A stretch of DNA of 64,000 bases, taken from assembly GCA_963725215.1 (NCBI GenBank), contig CAVRXQ010000007.1, positions 620,001 through 684,000 on the forward strand, given 5' to 3'. Numbering within the stretch: the first letter of the stretch is position 1; each line of letters opens with the position of its first letter. The translations under genes and the position numbers were made by a program. The notes beneath the pieces are model-generated. The model was not told where the DNA came from. It did not search any database and saw nothing but the letters and a program-made list of their open reading frames with translations. This stretch comes from CAVRXQ01 sp963725215. Lineage in GTDB: Bacteria > Actinomycetota > Acidimicrobiia > Acidimicrobiales > Bog-793. Below, in pieces: positions 8,272-17,709 of the stretch.

Positions 8272-11200
8272 GTGTTCTTGAAGTCGCTCTCCCTCAAAGG
8301 TTTCAAGTCGTTCGCCGATCCGACGACGCTCGATTTCGAGCCCGGGGTCACCGTCGTCGTCGGCCCGAACGGCTCGGGCAAGTCGAACATCGTCGACGCG
8401 ATCGCCTGGGTGCTCGGAGCCCAGGGACCGAGCACGGTGCGGTCCTCGAAGATGGACGACGTCATCTTCGTCGGCACCGACAAGCGTGCCGCGCTCGGCC
8501 GGGCGGAGATCACCCTCACGATCGACAACACCGCCCGACGCCTCCCCGTCGACTTGAACGAGGTGGCCATCACACGGACGCTGTTTCGCACCGGGGAGAG
8601 CGAATACGCGATCAACGGGTCCGAGTGTCGGCTGCTCGACATCCAAGAGTTGCTCTCGGACTCCGGCGTCGGCCGCCAACAGCACGTGGTCGTGGGCCAG
8701 GGACAGCTCGACTCGGTGCTGCAATCCCGGCCCGAGGACCGACGCGCGGTGATCGAGGAGGCCGCCGGGATCTTGAAGTACCGCCGCCGGCGCGAGCGCG
8801 CCGAGCGCAGGCTCGAGGCGAGCGAGGCCGGGCTCTCCAGGGTGCAGGACCTGCTGCGCGAGGTGAGCCGGCAGATCCGACCCCTCGAACGCCAAGCACG
8901 GGCCGCGGTGCGGCACAACGAGATCCGCGCGGAGCTCGACGCGCTCGGGTTGCACCTGCGCGGAAAGGAGATCGCCGAGCTCGCCGGGCGGCTGAGCGCG
9001 CTCGACGCGCAATCGGCGGAGACCGAGTCGCGCATCCAGGACCGCAGCGCCTCGCTCGAAGAGGCGGACCGGGCGCTCTCTGCAATCGAGGACGAACTCG
9101 GCGTTGCCCGCGCGGACGAGCTCGCGCCGGTCGTCGCGCGCCTCGAGCAATTGCGAGAGCGGACGCGCGGCTACCTGGCGCTCGTGCGCGAACGGCGTCG
9201 GTCCGCCGCGGCGATCGCCGCCGCCCTCGACGGCGCAGAGGGCGCCGACGAGGAGATCGAACGCGTCGACGCCGAACTCGAATCCGTCGCGACCGAGCTG
9301 TCCGGACTTCGGGGCGAGCTCGAGCAAGCGGTTTTCGAACAGGAATCCGCGCTGTCTGCGGCACACGATCTCGCGCTACAGCGCGAACTCACCGTGCGCG
9401 CGGCAGAGCGCGCCGAGACGCTGCGCAATCGCGGTGAGCAACTCCACTCGCGCCTAGAGGCGCTGCGCATGGCCGCGGCACATCTCGAAGGCGAGATCGC
9501 GCACGCTGAAAACGAGAGGGAAAAGCGCGAAGAAGAAGAACGCGAGGCCGAGCATGCGCTCTTAGATTCCGAAGCGCGCCTTCGTGAAGTCGAACAGCGA
9601 CGCGATCGCGAGCGGGCGCGCGTCGAGGCTCTCGAGCTCGCATTGGACGAGGCTCGGGCGCGTGCTGGCGTCCAGCGACTCGCCGAGGTGCAGGGCGTCG
9701 TCGGAACGCTGTTCGATGTCGTCGAGATCGACGAGGATCTCGTCGCGGCGTTCGAGGCTGCGCTGGAACCGGTGCTTGACGCGGTCGTCGTGAGGGATGC
9801 CGACATCGCGCGATCGGCGATCACGCGGCTTCGTGAGCAGAAAGTCGGTGGCAAGCTGCTCCCGCTCGATCGCGGCATTGCGATGGAACAACACAACGAG
9901 AGCCGTGGTGGTTCATCGTCTCTTCGCGCCGCAGTGCGAACGTCGGACCCCGCGATCTCCGCGCTTCTTGATCGACTGATCGGAGACATCGATGTCGTTC
10001 GGGGTTCGATAACAGAAGCGCTCGATCGCGCGCTCGCCGAACCGGATCGCACCTTCGTCACGTTGGAGGGCGATCGGCTCTCCCCGCTCGGCTGGCGAGT
10101 GGGGACCGGTCGCGCGGGCACGACGCGTGCCGCGCTCGAGGCGGCGAGACAGACCGCCGAGCGCGCAGAGCACGAGGTCGCGCAAGCGGCTTCGACGGCG
10201 ACGGACGCGCGCCACACGATCGCGACGGCGCGCGTCGCGGCGAACGCGGCACGACGCACGAGCGACCGGTTGGAAGGAGAGCGCGCAGGCAGCGCCCGGG
10301 CGGTCGAAGAAGTCGAGTCCGAGCTTTCCTCGGTCGTCGCGTCGTCGGCGGAGATATCTCCCGCGTCCGACGGATCCGGGTCGAAGACGTCGGAGGACGA
10401 ACTCGCCAGGCTCGCGAACCGCCGCCGTTCCCTCGAGACACGGGTCGCGGCGTTGACGGAACGGGTCGCGCTGTTGTCCGAGCGGAAGGGGACGCTCGAG
10501 GCTCGACTCGACGAGCGTCACGAGCTCGCGAACAACGGGCCCCTCGAACCACAAGACGACGAGGCACTCGAGTTCTTATCCGCGAAGCTCTCCGAGCTCG
10601 ACAAGAACCTCGATCGCGCGATCGCGCTCGCCGCGAACGAACGTGACCGGCGGGCGGAGGCGAGTCGCGTGCGCCTCGACCGGCTCACCGGTGCGCGCAG
10701 AAAGCGCGAGGAGCTCGAGCGCGCCCTCTCCGCGGGCCGCGAGCGCCACCAGCGCGTCGAGATCGAGCGCGCCGAAGCGCGCATCCGCTACGAGTCGGCA
10801 CTGGACCAGCTGCGCCGCGACTTTGCCGTCACGGTCGACGAGGCGCTCGCGGCGCCGCCGCCGGAGCTGCCCGAGGGAGTGGACGCGCAGACTTACGAGC
10901 GCGCACTTTCACAAGAGCTCGAGTCGCTCGGTCCGGTGAACCCGCTCGCCGCTGAGGAGCTCACCGCGCTCGAGGACCGCAAGGTGTTCTTGGACGGTCA
11001 ACTAGAAGACGTGCGTTCTGCCCGCCGCGAGCTCAATCGGGTGATCTCCGCGATCGACCGTGAGATCGTCTCGGTGTTCACGGACGCGTTCGCGGATGTC
11101 GAGCGGAACTTCGCCGATCTCATCGCGACGTTGTTCCCGGGCGGTTCGGGGAGGCTCCAGCTCTCGGAGCCGGAGGACTTGTTGACGACGGGGGTCGAGC

Positions 11201-11580
11201 TCGAAGCGAGTCCGGCCGGAAGACGGGTGCGTCGTTTGACGCTGCTCTCTGGGGGTGAGCGGTCGCTCGTCGCGCTCGCGTTCTTGTTCGCCGTGTTCCG
11301 GAGCCGTCCCTCGCCCTTCTACGTCCTCGACGAAGTCGAAGCAGCGCTCGACGACGTCAACATCGGCCGGTTCCTCGCGCTCGTCGACGAGTTCCGGGAC
11401 GAGGCGCAGCTGCTCATCGTGAGCCACCAGAAAAAGACGATGGAGATCGCCGATGCCCTATACGGGATCTCGATGCAGCCAGGCGGCGCGTCGAAGGTCG
11501 TGAGCGAGAAGGTGTCGCGTACCCCTTCGACCAACCGAACTCGCCTTGAGCGCGAGGCCGTGGGCGTGGACGCGTCTTGA
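8272..11580 (+). CDS. smc: Chromosome segregation protein SMC
   Basis: A 1102-residue SMC ATPase that, with ScpA/ScpB, loads on DNA and extrudes loops to align chromosome arms. It opens MFLKSLSLKGFKSFA, with Walker A GPNGSGKSN at 31-39. Two long coiled-coil arms flank a hinge at about residues 475-600. The C-terminal head holds the ABC signature LLSGGERSLVALAF and Walker B FYVLDEVEAALDD. It is somewhat shorter than the ~1180-residue norm, mostly in the arms. GTG start. ftsY overlaps its 3' end, as often seen. Confidence 0.96.
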   Translation: MFLKSLSLKGFKSFADPTTLDFEPGVTVVVGPNGSGKSNIVDAIAWVLGAQGPSTVRSSKMDDVIFVGTDKRAALGRAEITLTIDNTARRLPVDLNEVAITRTLFRTGESEYAINGSECRLLDIQELLSDSGVGRQQHVVVGQGQLDSVLQSRPEDRRAVIEEAAGILKYRRRRERAERRLEASEAGLSRVQDLLREVSRQIRPLERQARAAVRHNEIRAELDALGLHLRGKEIAELAGRLSALDAQSAETESRIQDRSASLEEADRALSAIEDELGVARADELAPVVARLEQLRERTRGYLALVRERRRSAAAIAAALDGAEGADEEIERVDAELESVATELSGLRGELEQAVFEQESALSAAHDLALQRELTVRAAERAETLRNRGEQLHSRLEALRMAAAHLEGEIAHAENEREKREEEEREAEHALLDSEARLREVEQRRDRERARVEALELALDEARARAGVQRLAEVQGVVGTLFDVVEIDEDLVAAFEAALEPVLDAVVVRDADIARSAITRLREQKVGGKLLPLDRGIAMEQHNESRGGSSSLRAAVRTSDPAISALLDRLIGDIDVVRGSITEALDRALAEPDRTFVTLEGDRLSPLGWRVGTGRAGTTRAALEAARQTAERAEHEVAQAASTATDARHTIATARVAANAARRTSDRLEGERAGSARAVEEVESELSSVVASSAEISPASDGSGSKTSEDELARLANRRRSLETRVAALTERVALLSERKGTLEARLDERHELANNGPLEPQDDEALEFLSAKLSELDKNLDRAIALAANERDRRAEASRVRLDRLTGARRKREELERALSAGRERHQRVEIERAEARIRYESALDQLRRDFAVTVDEALAAPPPELPEGVDAQTYERALSQELESLGPVNPLAAEELTALEDRKVFLDGQLEDVRSARRELNRVISAIDREIVSVFTDAFADVERNFADLIATLFPGGSGRLQLSEPEDLLTTGVELEASPAGRRVRRLTLLSGGERSLVALAFLFAVFRSRPSPFYVLDEVEAALDDVNIGRFLALVDEFRDEAQLLIVSHQKKTMEIADALYGISMQPGGASKVVSEKVSRTPSTNRTRLEREAVGVDAS

Positions 11581-12601
11581 TCGCCTCGAAGACAAGTTGA
11601 GCTTTCGCCGCCGACGGGCAGCGCCCTCCGAAGAGCGTGAAGAGATCGAGTCTCCGCAGGTCTCGGTCGACGAACAGACGCAAGAGCCCCCAAAGAGCCG
11701 TCCGCGAATCGCCCAGCGCTTTGGCCGGACAAGAAACGCCGTTGCCGCGCCCTTCACTCGCCTGCGCTCACGTGGGCGTCTCGACGAATCGGCGTTCCAG
11801 GACCTCGAAGAAGCGCTGCTCGTCGCCGACGTCGGAAGGACCTCGACGGGCGCGATCCTCGAATCGCTTCGTGAAGAGGTGAAGGCGGGGCAGATTCGAG
11901 GCGGCGTCGACGAATTGGAAGGCGCCTTACGGAAAGCGATCGCCGAGCGATTCGGCGCCGAGGACCGCTCGCTCACGATCGGAGACGTCCAACCGAGTGT
12001 CTGGCTGTTCGTCGGCGTGAACGGCGTCGGCAAGACGACGACGATCGGAAAAGTCGCGCGGCGCCTTCAAGAAGAGGCCGTCGACGTCGTCGTCGCAGCC
12101 GCTGACACCTTTCGAGCCGCGGCGACCGAGCAGCTCGAAACCTGGGCGCAGCGCTCAGGAGCGGCGTTCGTCCGAGGGGCCGAAGGCGCAGATCCCTCGT
12201 CGGTGGTCTACGACGCGATCGAGCACGCGAGCGCACGGGGCGCGCAAGTCGTGCTCGCAGACAGCGCTGGGAGGCTGCACACGAAGGTGAACTTGATGGA
12301 GGAGTTGCGGAAGATCCGCCGCGTCGCCGATCGTACGCCCGGGCGAGTGTCAGAGGTTCTGTTGGTGCTCGACGCGACGACGGGCCAGAACGGCCTCGTT
12401 CAAGCTCGCGAGTTCACGAACGCGGTCGACGTGACCGGAATCGTGCTCACAAAGCTCGACGGCACGGCGAAAGGCGGCGTCGCGTTGGCGATCCACGACG
12501 AACTCAAGTTGCCGATCAAGCTCGTCGGTGTGGGCGAAGGGGAGGACGATCTCATCGACTTCGACCCAGTTGACTTCGCGGCGGCGTTGATCGCCGACTG
12601 A
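11546..12601 (+). CDS. ftsY: Signal recognition particle receptor FtsY
   Basis: FtsY is the membrane-associated SRP receptor GTPase that docks Ffh-ribosome complexes at the translocon. The NG domain is complete: G1 GVNGVGKTTT at 157-166, DTFRAAATEQL, a G3 motif reading DSAGRLH where DTAGR is usual, and G4 TKLDGTAKGG. The acidic, low-complexity N-terminus (about 1-60) is the membrane-binding A region. The TTG at 11546 overlaps smc by 35 bp; a TTG at 11597 just after the smc stop is an equally plausible start. Confidence 0.93.
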   Translation: MSARPWAWTRLDRLEDKLSFRRRRAAPSEEREEIESPQVSVDEQTQEPPKSRPRIAQRFGRTRNAVAAPFTRLRSRGRLDESAFQDLEEALLVADVGRTSTGAILESLREEVKAGQIRGGVDELEGALRKAIAERFGAEDRSLTIGDVQPSVWLFVGVNGVGKTTTIGKVARRLQEEAVDVVVAAADTFRAAATEQLETWAQRSGAAFVRGAEGADPSSVVYDAIEHASARGAQVVLADSAGRLHTKVNLMEELRKIRRVADRTPGRVSEVLLVLDATTGQNGLVQAREFTNAVDVTGIVLTKLDGTAKGGVALAIHDELKLPIKLVGVGEGEDDLIDFDPVDFAAALIAD

Positions 12602-12623
12602 AAGCCGCGTCGAACGCGCGCAC

Positions 12624-12637
12624 CGCCGATTTCGGCG
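12624..12637. terminator. Short hairpin between convergent genes
   Basis: CGCCGA and TCGGCG form a tight hairpin 22 bp after the ftsY stop, facing a convergent gene. There is no T-run on the plus strand, so a terminator role is tentative. Confidence 0.3.
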
Positions 12638-12648
12638 AGAGGACGTCG

Positions 12649-12981
12649 TCACGCATCGATCGCGGGAGCGGGACCGCTTGTGCGCGACGACGCCCTCTCA
12701 GTGGTCAACTCGACGTTGAGCTCGTAGATGAGCCCATGTTTGGGCATTTGTGAGTCGAACTCGACGAATTCGTCGACGAAGAGGACGAACTCCCGGTGCT
12801 TCCGGTCGAGCCGGTCGTTCCGGACGACATCGAGCGCCTTTGACTGCATCGTCGTGCTCACACTTGTCGTGTTTGCTTGTGACGGCGTGGTCGCCGCACT
12901 CGCAACCGCGGCGCCACCAAACCCGAGCCCGAACGCGCCCGAGATGACGGCCGCCGCGATGAGCGGTTTCTTCATTCTCAT
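12649..12981 (-). CDS. Small secreted protein of unknown function
   Basis: About 110 residues starting MRMKKPLIAAAVISGAFG, a clear Sec signal peptide: basic n-region, hydrophobic core and an A-x-A cleavage site near residue 29 (VASAATT). The mature part is small, Thr/Ser-rich at first and then charged (DRLDRKHREFVLF), with no cysteine and no motif I recognise. GGAG lies 7 nt before a second ATG at 12975, so MKKPLIAAA is an equally good start. It is convergent with ftsY. The signal peptide makes it likely a real gene; function unknown. Confidence 0.6.
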   Translation of the reverse strand: MRMKKPLIAAAVISGAFGLGFGGAAVASAATTPSQANTTSVSTTMQSKALDVVRNDRLDRKHREFVLFVDEFVEFDSQMPKHGLIYELNVELTTERASSRTSGPAPAIDA

Positions 12982-13135
12982 GCTCCAACCTCTTCTGTCG
13001 GCCCGCTTGTGACGGGCACCTTTGCGACGACTTGCCGCGATGGTCATTCGACAGTTCGAAGCTGGAGCCGACCTGTGGACAGCGGGTCGCGCCGCTGAGA
13101 AGCTTCGACGCCTCCCAGCAGCGCGACTTGTGCCG

Positions 13136-13654
13136 TTAAGAAGTGCTGCTGTGCAGCGGCGTCTTCGCGACGAGCGGAGTGGGACGCGCGAACGCGAACG
13201 AGCCGAGCGCGATCAAGAATCCACCCGGTCCGAGCGAATATCCGATCCAGTATTCGAGCGAGCGCAACGCGCCGGTGGCGCTGAAGACGCTCACGCCCTT
13301 CAGTACCGGCCACGCCAACGGCCCGACGATGAACCACGCGCCCGCGATCGCGACGAGCGCGCCGGCGATTGCGAGGCCGACGTGGCGGCCGAGAACCGAA
13401 CGGCTCCCGGCAACGATCGCGAGACCTCCCACGAACGCCGCAGCGCCGGGCAGAAGGAACAAGATCGTGTGCGTGAGGTTCCATGTCCACGACGGCGTTC
13501 CGTCGGCGCTGAATCCGAAGATCGGGCCGACGAATGGGACGATGCCCCCCCACGCACCGAACGCGCAGGCGAGCGCACCCGCCATCTCGACGCTCAATCG
13601 AGGCATGACGATCGTCGGCGGCCCACTTTCGTGTTGCACGCTTGCGATGCTCAT
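13136..13654 (-). CDS. Four-helix integral membrane protein of unknown function
   Basis: A 172-residue protein with about four hydrophobic helices, near residues 23-48, 60-85, 90-115 and 138-158. It has a strong Shine-Dalgarno, AAGGAG, 6 nt before the ATG. No family motif is recognised. It lies in the block that separates ftsY from ffh, next to the secreted protein on the same strand. The composition (Gly/Ala/Phe-rich helices) and the good ribosome site support a genuine gene. Confidence 0.6.
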   Translation of the reverse strand: MSIASVQHESGPPTIVMPRLSVEMAGALACAFGAWGGIVPFVGPIFGFSADGTPSWTWNLTHTILFLLPGAAAFVGGLAIVAGSRSVLGRHVGLAIAGALVAIAGAWFIVGPLAWPVLKGVSVFSATGALRSLEYWIGYSLGPGGFLIALGSFAFARPTPLVAKTPLHSSTS

Positions 13655-13960
13655 GTCGTCTCCTTATGTGAACGATCGCGCGCGATGCGCGACTACCAGG
13701 AGCGAAACCGAGTGTAGGACGGCGATCAGAAAACGGTCCGCGTAGTGTGTGATGGTTCGATGTGATTTGTCACGCGTTGGTAAATACCTCCCCGCGCGCG
13801 ATACCACGTTGCTCACATTGGTGTTTGGCTGGGAATCCTCAAGATGCGCACAGATGTTCATCCACATCGACCGACGAAATCGTGAGTTCGCGTCATAGAT
13901 TCATCACATGTCTTAACGAATTGATCACATGAGGTTCCCAAGACCACCGCACAATCGAAG
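13655..13960. other. 306-bp intergenic region between divergent genes
   Basis: No convincing gene. It is more A+T-rich than its surroundings and must hold the promoters of both divergent neighbours. It contains the ATCACATG direct repeat listed separately. A 67-codon minus-strand frame here has no homology or ribosome site. Confidence 0.6.
13903..13931. promoter_or_regulatory. Direct repeat ATCACATG x2, possible operator
   Basis: ATCACATG occurs at 13903-13910 and again at 13924-13931, exactly 21 bp apart, i.e. two helical turns. It lies 30-58 bp before the IPT-domain gene, which suits an activator or repressor binding one face of the DNA. Confidence 0.35.
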
Positions 13961-14563
13961 GTGATGAGAGAAGTGTCGTTCGATCCCGACGCCACGCCCG
14001 TCGACGGAACTCACGTCGTCCGCAGGACGAGCGCGCACGTAGTGACGGCTCCGGCCACAGAGAGATCGATTCGTAGGGTCGGTCACGATCAACGCGCAAG
14101 CGCCCCCAAGCGACCGAGCGCGACGAGAGCGATCACCCTCGTGCTCGCCGGTGCGTTCGTGCTTTTCGCCGCCCTGCTCATCGCGGACGTGACCGCACCC
14201 TCTATCTTCAGCGGCTTGCGCAACGTGGGCCGCACGCCGCATAGCTCGAATCACGTCTCAGTTCCAACGACGAGCGCGCCTCACCAAGCCCAAAAGCCAA
14301 CCGGGCCCGGCCCGGTGCTGAGCGGGGTTTCGCCGCAGAGCGCGAAGGCGGGTTCGACGATCGTGCTCAGTGGGTCGGGGTTCTTCTCGAAGAACAGCCA
14401 GATCAACGCGAAGGTGGCCGGGCAGCCCGCGCCGGTGACGTGTCCCTCGACGCAGCGCTGCCTCGTCGTTTTGCCGGCCGCTCCGAAGGGGGCGACCGAG
14501 GTGGCGGTCCAGATCGTTACGGAGACCGGCACCTCCAACTCGCTCGAGGTCCATTACGGGTGA
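13961..14563 (+). CDS. Membrane-anchored IPT/TIG-domain protein
   Basis: A 200-residue protein with a cytosolic basic N-terminus (about 1-52), one membrane helix at about 55-75 (TLVLAGAFVLFAALLIADV) and an extracellular C-terminus. The last ~85 residues are an IPT/TIG immunoglobulin-like fold: VLSGVSPQSAKAGSTIVLSGSGF is its usual opening, with a Cys pair (CPST-QRC). The GTG at 13961 is followed at once by an ATG at 13964. It precedes the Ser/Thr kinase gene by 7 bp, so it may be a sensor or substrate partner of that kinase. That role is inference. Confidence 0.7.
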   Translation: MMREVSFDPDATPVDGTHVVRRTSAHVVTAPATERSIRRVGHDQRASAPKRPSATRAITLVLAGAFVLFAALLIADVTAPSIFSGLRNVGRTPHSSNHVSVPTTSAPHQAQKPTGPGPVLSGVSPQSAKAGSTIVLSGSGFFSKNSQINAKVAGQPAPVTCPSTQRCLVVLPAAPKGATEVAVQIVTETGTSNSLEVHYG

Positions 14564-14570
14564 TGACGAG

Positions 14571-16202
14571 ATGACCGAGCGACGGCCGGATCCGCGAAGA
14601 CGCACCGGGACGCGCATCGAAGGCGGTGCGCAAGACGCCCGCGCGGACGGCGCCGGGGACGCAACCGAGCGCGTCCGCATCGAGCTCGGAGCGACCTTGG
14701 ACGGCCGCTATCGCCTCGACGAACAGATCGGCCGGGGGGCGATGGGCGTCGTCTTCCAGGCCACCGACCTCAAGTTGGACCGGCCGGTTGCGCTGAAGGT
14801 CCTCGCGGACGCCTCCTCGGACGAGCGACGGCTCCACTCCGAGGTGCGGGCACTCGCGCGGCTGTCGCACCCGAACCTCGTGCGTATCTACGACGCCGGG
14901 GAGGCCGGAGGAGACGTCTACCTCGTGATGGAGCTAATCGAGGGAAAGACCCTCGCCGAGCGCCTGCAACAAGGTCCGCTGTCGGCAGAGGAGGCTGGGC
15001 GCATCGGCTCGGGGGTCGCTGCCGCGCTCGCCTACGTGCACCGCCGCGGCGTGGTCCACCGGGACGTGAAGCCGGCGAACATCCTCGTCGATCACGACGG
15101 CCAGGTTCGTCTGGCGGACTTCGGGATCGCCCGCCTCGTCGACTCTGCAGGCATCACGGCGACGGGGACATCGGTCGGGACCCCGGCCTACCTCGCGCCG
15201 GAACAAGTGCGGGCCTCGGGTGTCGGACCAAAGGCCGATGTCTTCGCGCTCGGCCTCGTGCTCCTCGAGTGCCTGACCGGTCGCCGCGCCTACCAAGGGA
15301 CCGCGACCGAGGTCGCGGCCTCGAGGCTGCACGCCGGGCCTGAGATCCCCCCTGAGATCGAACCTTCGGTCCGCGACGTCATCGCGAAGATGACCGAGCT
15401 CGACCAGAAGACGCGGCCGAGCGCCGAAGACGTCGCCGGGTTCTTCTCCGCGCAACCGACGAGCGCGCCCCCCTTTGACGCGGCGGTTGAGACGGTGAGC
15501 GACACGAGGAAGATCTCGCCTGTTACCGAGACCGCGCAGCGCGTCGTCACCCCCGTCGTCCTTCCAGCGCCAAAGCGCGCCATTTGGCGCCCGGCGCGGG
15601 ATTACGCGACGTCGCACAAGGCACAAGTGGCGATCGCAGCCGTGGTCCTGGCGGCGTTCGGCCTCGGACTCGGCTTGGGCTCGGCGATCGCGTCCGGGCC
15701 GACCCACGCCGCCGGCGGGGCGACCACCAACGACTCGAAGCCGAAGTCGTCGACGACGTCGAGTTCGACGACCACGACGTCGACGTCGACCACCACCACC
15801 ACCACGCTTCCGCATCTCACGAGTGCGCAGGCGGCGAACCGCCTTTTCACGACGATCGAGCGCGGAGTGGCGAAAGGGACAATCCCCGCTCCGCTCGCCG
15901 AGCAGCTCACGAACTCGATTCAAGCCCTGATCGCGCCGGTACAACCCGGAGATCCCCAGCAGACGTCGCAGATCTTCGACCAGGTCGTCCAGCAGTTCGA
16001 TCAGGCGGTTTCGACCGGGCAGGTGAACGATGAGACGACGATCACTCAGGTCGACGCGGCCCTGAGCCGCCTTGCTTCGGCTCTCGGCATTTCGATGCCT
16101 TCTCCGACCGGGCCGACCGGGCCGAGCGGTACGACCGGGAACACCGGTAATTCCGATCCTGGTCACGGTCACGGTCACGGTCACGGCAACGGCAACGGCT
16201 GA
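14571..16202 (+). CDS. Transmembrane serine/threonine protein kinase (PknB type, no PASTA)
   Basis: A 543-residue eukaryotic-like kinase. The kinase domain spans about 45-305: G-loop IGRGAMGVVF, Lys76 in VALKVL, catalytic HRDVKPAN at 163-170, DFG at 183-185 and an APEQ segment. A membrane helix lies near 348-373. Outside the membrane is a Thr/Ser linker, then a helical domain of about 100 residues, and a tail ending in GPTGPSGTTG and alternating His-Gly. It lacks PASTA repeats, so its ligand is unknown; the His-Gly tail could bind metal. It forms a two-gene unit with the IPT protein. Confidence 0.88.
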   Translation: MTERRPDPRRRTGTRIEGGAQDARADGAGDATERVRIELGATLDGRYRLDEQIGRGAMGVVFQATDLKLDRPVALKVLADASSDERRLHSEVRALARLSHPNLVRIYDAGEAGGDVYLVMELIEGKTLAERLQQGPLSAEEAGRIGSGVAAALAYVHRRGVVHRDVKPANILVDHDGQVRLADFGIARLVDSAGITATGTSVGTPAYLAPEQVRASGVGPKADVFALGLVLLECLTGRRAYQGTATEVAASRLHAGPEIPPEIEPSVRDVIAKMTELDQKTRPSAEDVAGFFSAQPTSAPPFDAAVETVSDTRKISPVTETAQRVVTPVVLPAPKRAIWRPARDYATSHKAQVAIAAVVLAAFGLGLGLGSAIASGPTHAAGGATTNDSKPKSSTTSSSTTTTSTSTTTTTTLPHLTSAQAANRLFTTIERGVAKGTIPAPLAEQLTNSIQALIAPVQPGDPQQTSQIFDQVVQQFDQAVSTGQVNDETTITQVDAALSRLASALGISMPSPTGPTGPSGTTGNTGNSDPGHGHGHGHGNGNG

Positions 16203-16299
16203 TACGCGAGACACGACCAGCTAATCGATCGATCGCCGCCGAGGCCGGCGCGGCGGGATTGGCCGCACCATCGAGAAATTGGCTCTGGCCTCGGACGAC

Positions 16300-16305
16300 T
16301 AACGT
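16300..16305 (+). promoter_or_regulatory. -10 element TAACGT, 9 nt before ffh
   Basis: Identical in sequence and spacing to the element before smc. TTGGCT at 16279-16284 could be a -35 box, but the 15-bp spacer is short. Confidence 0.5.
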
Positions 16306-16314
16306 GCCAGCGTC

Positions 16315-17664
16315 ATGTTCGAGGCGATTTCATCGCGATTTGAAGAGATCTTCGGCCGCCTGCGCAGCCGCGGCCGGCTTTCCGACGAAGACGTCGCAGA
16401 GGTTCTCTCCGAGATCCGGGCCGCGCTGCTCGACGCGGACGTCCACGTCGAGGTGGCGCGCACCCTGATCGAACGAATCCGCGCCCGGGCGACCGGCGCG
16501 GAGCTCGCAAAGAGCCTCACTCCCGCCCAGCAGGTCATAAAGATCGTCAACGAGGAGCTGAGCGCGACCCTCGGTGGCGAGGCCCTGAAGATCTCCTACG
16601 CCCCGAAGCCGCCGACGGTCGTCTTGCTGGCCGGACTGCAAGGCTCCGGAAAGACGACGGCCGCCGCGAAGCTCGCGCGCTGGTTCATCGAGCAGGGGCG
16701 TCACCCGCTCCTCGTCGCGGCGGACCTCCAGCGGCCCGCCGCGGTGGAACAGCTCCGTGTCCTCGGTCGCCAGATCGGCGCGGCGGTCTTTTCCGAGGCG
16801 ACCGACCCGGTCGACGTCGCGCGCCGCGGCATCGCAGAGGCGAACCGGGTGGGCCGCGACGTCGTCGTTCTCGACACCGCTGGCCGCCTTACGATCGACG
16901 AAGCGCTGATGGCCGAGGTGCGGGCGATCTCCAAGGCGACCTCACCGAAATACACGTTCCTCGTCGTTGACGCGATGACCGGTCAAGACGCCGTGCAGAC
17001 CGCGGTCGCGTTCCACGAGTCGCTGGCGCTCGACGGAGTGATCCTCACGAAGCTGGACGGTGACGCACGCGGCGGTGCCGCGCTCTCGGTGCGCGAAGTC
17101 GTCGGCAAGCCGATTGCGTTCGTGTCGACCGGAGAGCGCCCCGCCGATTTCGAGACGTTCCATCCCGATCGAATGGCGAGCCGAATCCTGGGCATGGGCG
17201 ACGTGATGTCGCTCATCGAGCGCGCCGAGCGCACCTACGACGAAGAGACTGCCGGGCGCGCCGTAGAGAAGATGCGTTCGGGACGGTTTTCGCTCGAGGA
17301 CTTCGACGAACAGCTCCAGCAGATGAAGCGGCTCGGTCCGCTCTCGGGCATCGTCGGGATGCTTCCTGGTATGCCGAAAGAGTTCCGCAACGCGGAGATC
17401 GACGATGGCGATATCACGCGCATTGAGGCGATCATCCGATCGATGACGCCAAAAGAGCGCGACGATCCGGCGATCATCAACGGGTCGCGAAGGACTCGGA
17501 TCGCGGACGGGAGCGGAACCTCGACCCAAGAAGTGAACGACTTGTTGCGCCGCTTCAAGGAGATGCAGAAGCTGATGCGCTCCGGCGTTTTGGGCGCGAT
17601 GGCGCGACCGGGTCGACGCGACAAGCGCAAGGGCGGGCGGGTCACCCCAGCCGGCACCCGCTGA
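16315..17664 (+). CDS. ffh: Signal recognition particle protein Ffh
   Basis: Ffh binds signal peptides and 4.5S RNA and hands ribosomes to FtsY. The N and G domains fill residues 1-295: G1 GLQGSGKTTAAAKLA at 107-121, DTAGRL and TKLDGDARGGAA. The methionine-rich M domain follows (QLQQMKRLGPLSGIVGMLPG, then the RNA-binding GSRRTRIADGSG). At 449 residues it is full length. It starts the ffh-rpsP-khpA-rimM-trmD-rplS run. Confidence 0.96.
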   Translation: MFEAISSRFEEIFGRLRSRGRLSDEDVAEVLSEIRAALLDADVHVEVARTLIERIRARATGAELAKSLTPAQQVIKIVNEELSATLGGEALKISYAPKPPTVVLLAGLQGSGKTTAAAKLARWFIEQGRHPLLVAADLQRPAAVEQLRVLGRQIGAAVFSEATDPVDVARRGIAEANRVGRDVVVLDTAGRLTIDEALMAEVRAISKATSPKYTFLVVDAMTGQDAVQTAVAFHESLALDGVILTKLDGDARGGAALSVREVVGKPIAFVSTGERPADFETFHPDRMASRILGMGDVMSLIERAERTYDEETAGRAVEKMRSGRFSLEDFDEQLQQMKRLGPLSGIVGMLPGMPKEFRNAEIDDGDITRIEAIIRSMTPKERDDPAIINGSRRTRIADGSGTSTQEVNDLLRRFKEMQKLMRSGVLGAMARPGRRDKRKGGRVTPAGTR

Positions 17665-17709
17665 GGCGCGAGAAGATCGATTGATACCGAAGAAAGCGAG
17701 ACGACTCCT

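Noticed and set aside
8248..9366. 372-codon minus-strand frame over smc
   Set aside because: Antisense shadow of the smc N-terminal half; composition is typical of reversed SMC codons.
13664..13867. 67-codon minus-strand frame in the 13.7-13.9 kb gap
   Set aside because: No ribosome site, no homology, and it overlaps the promoter zone of the adjacent gene.
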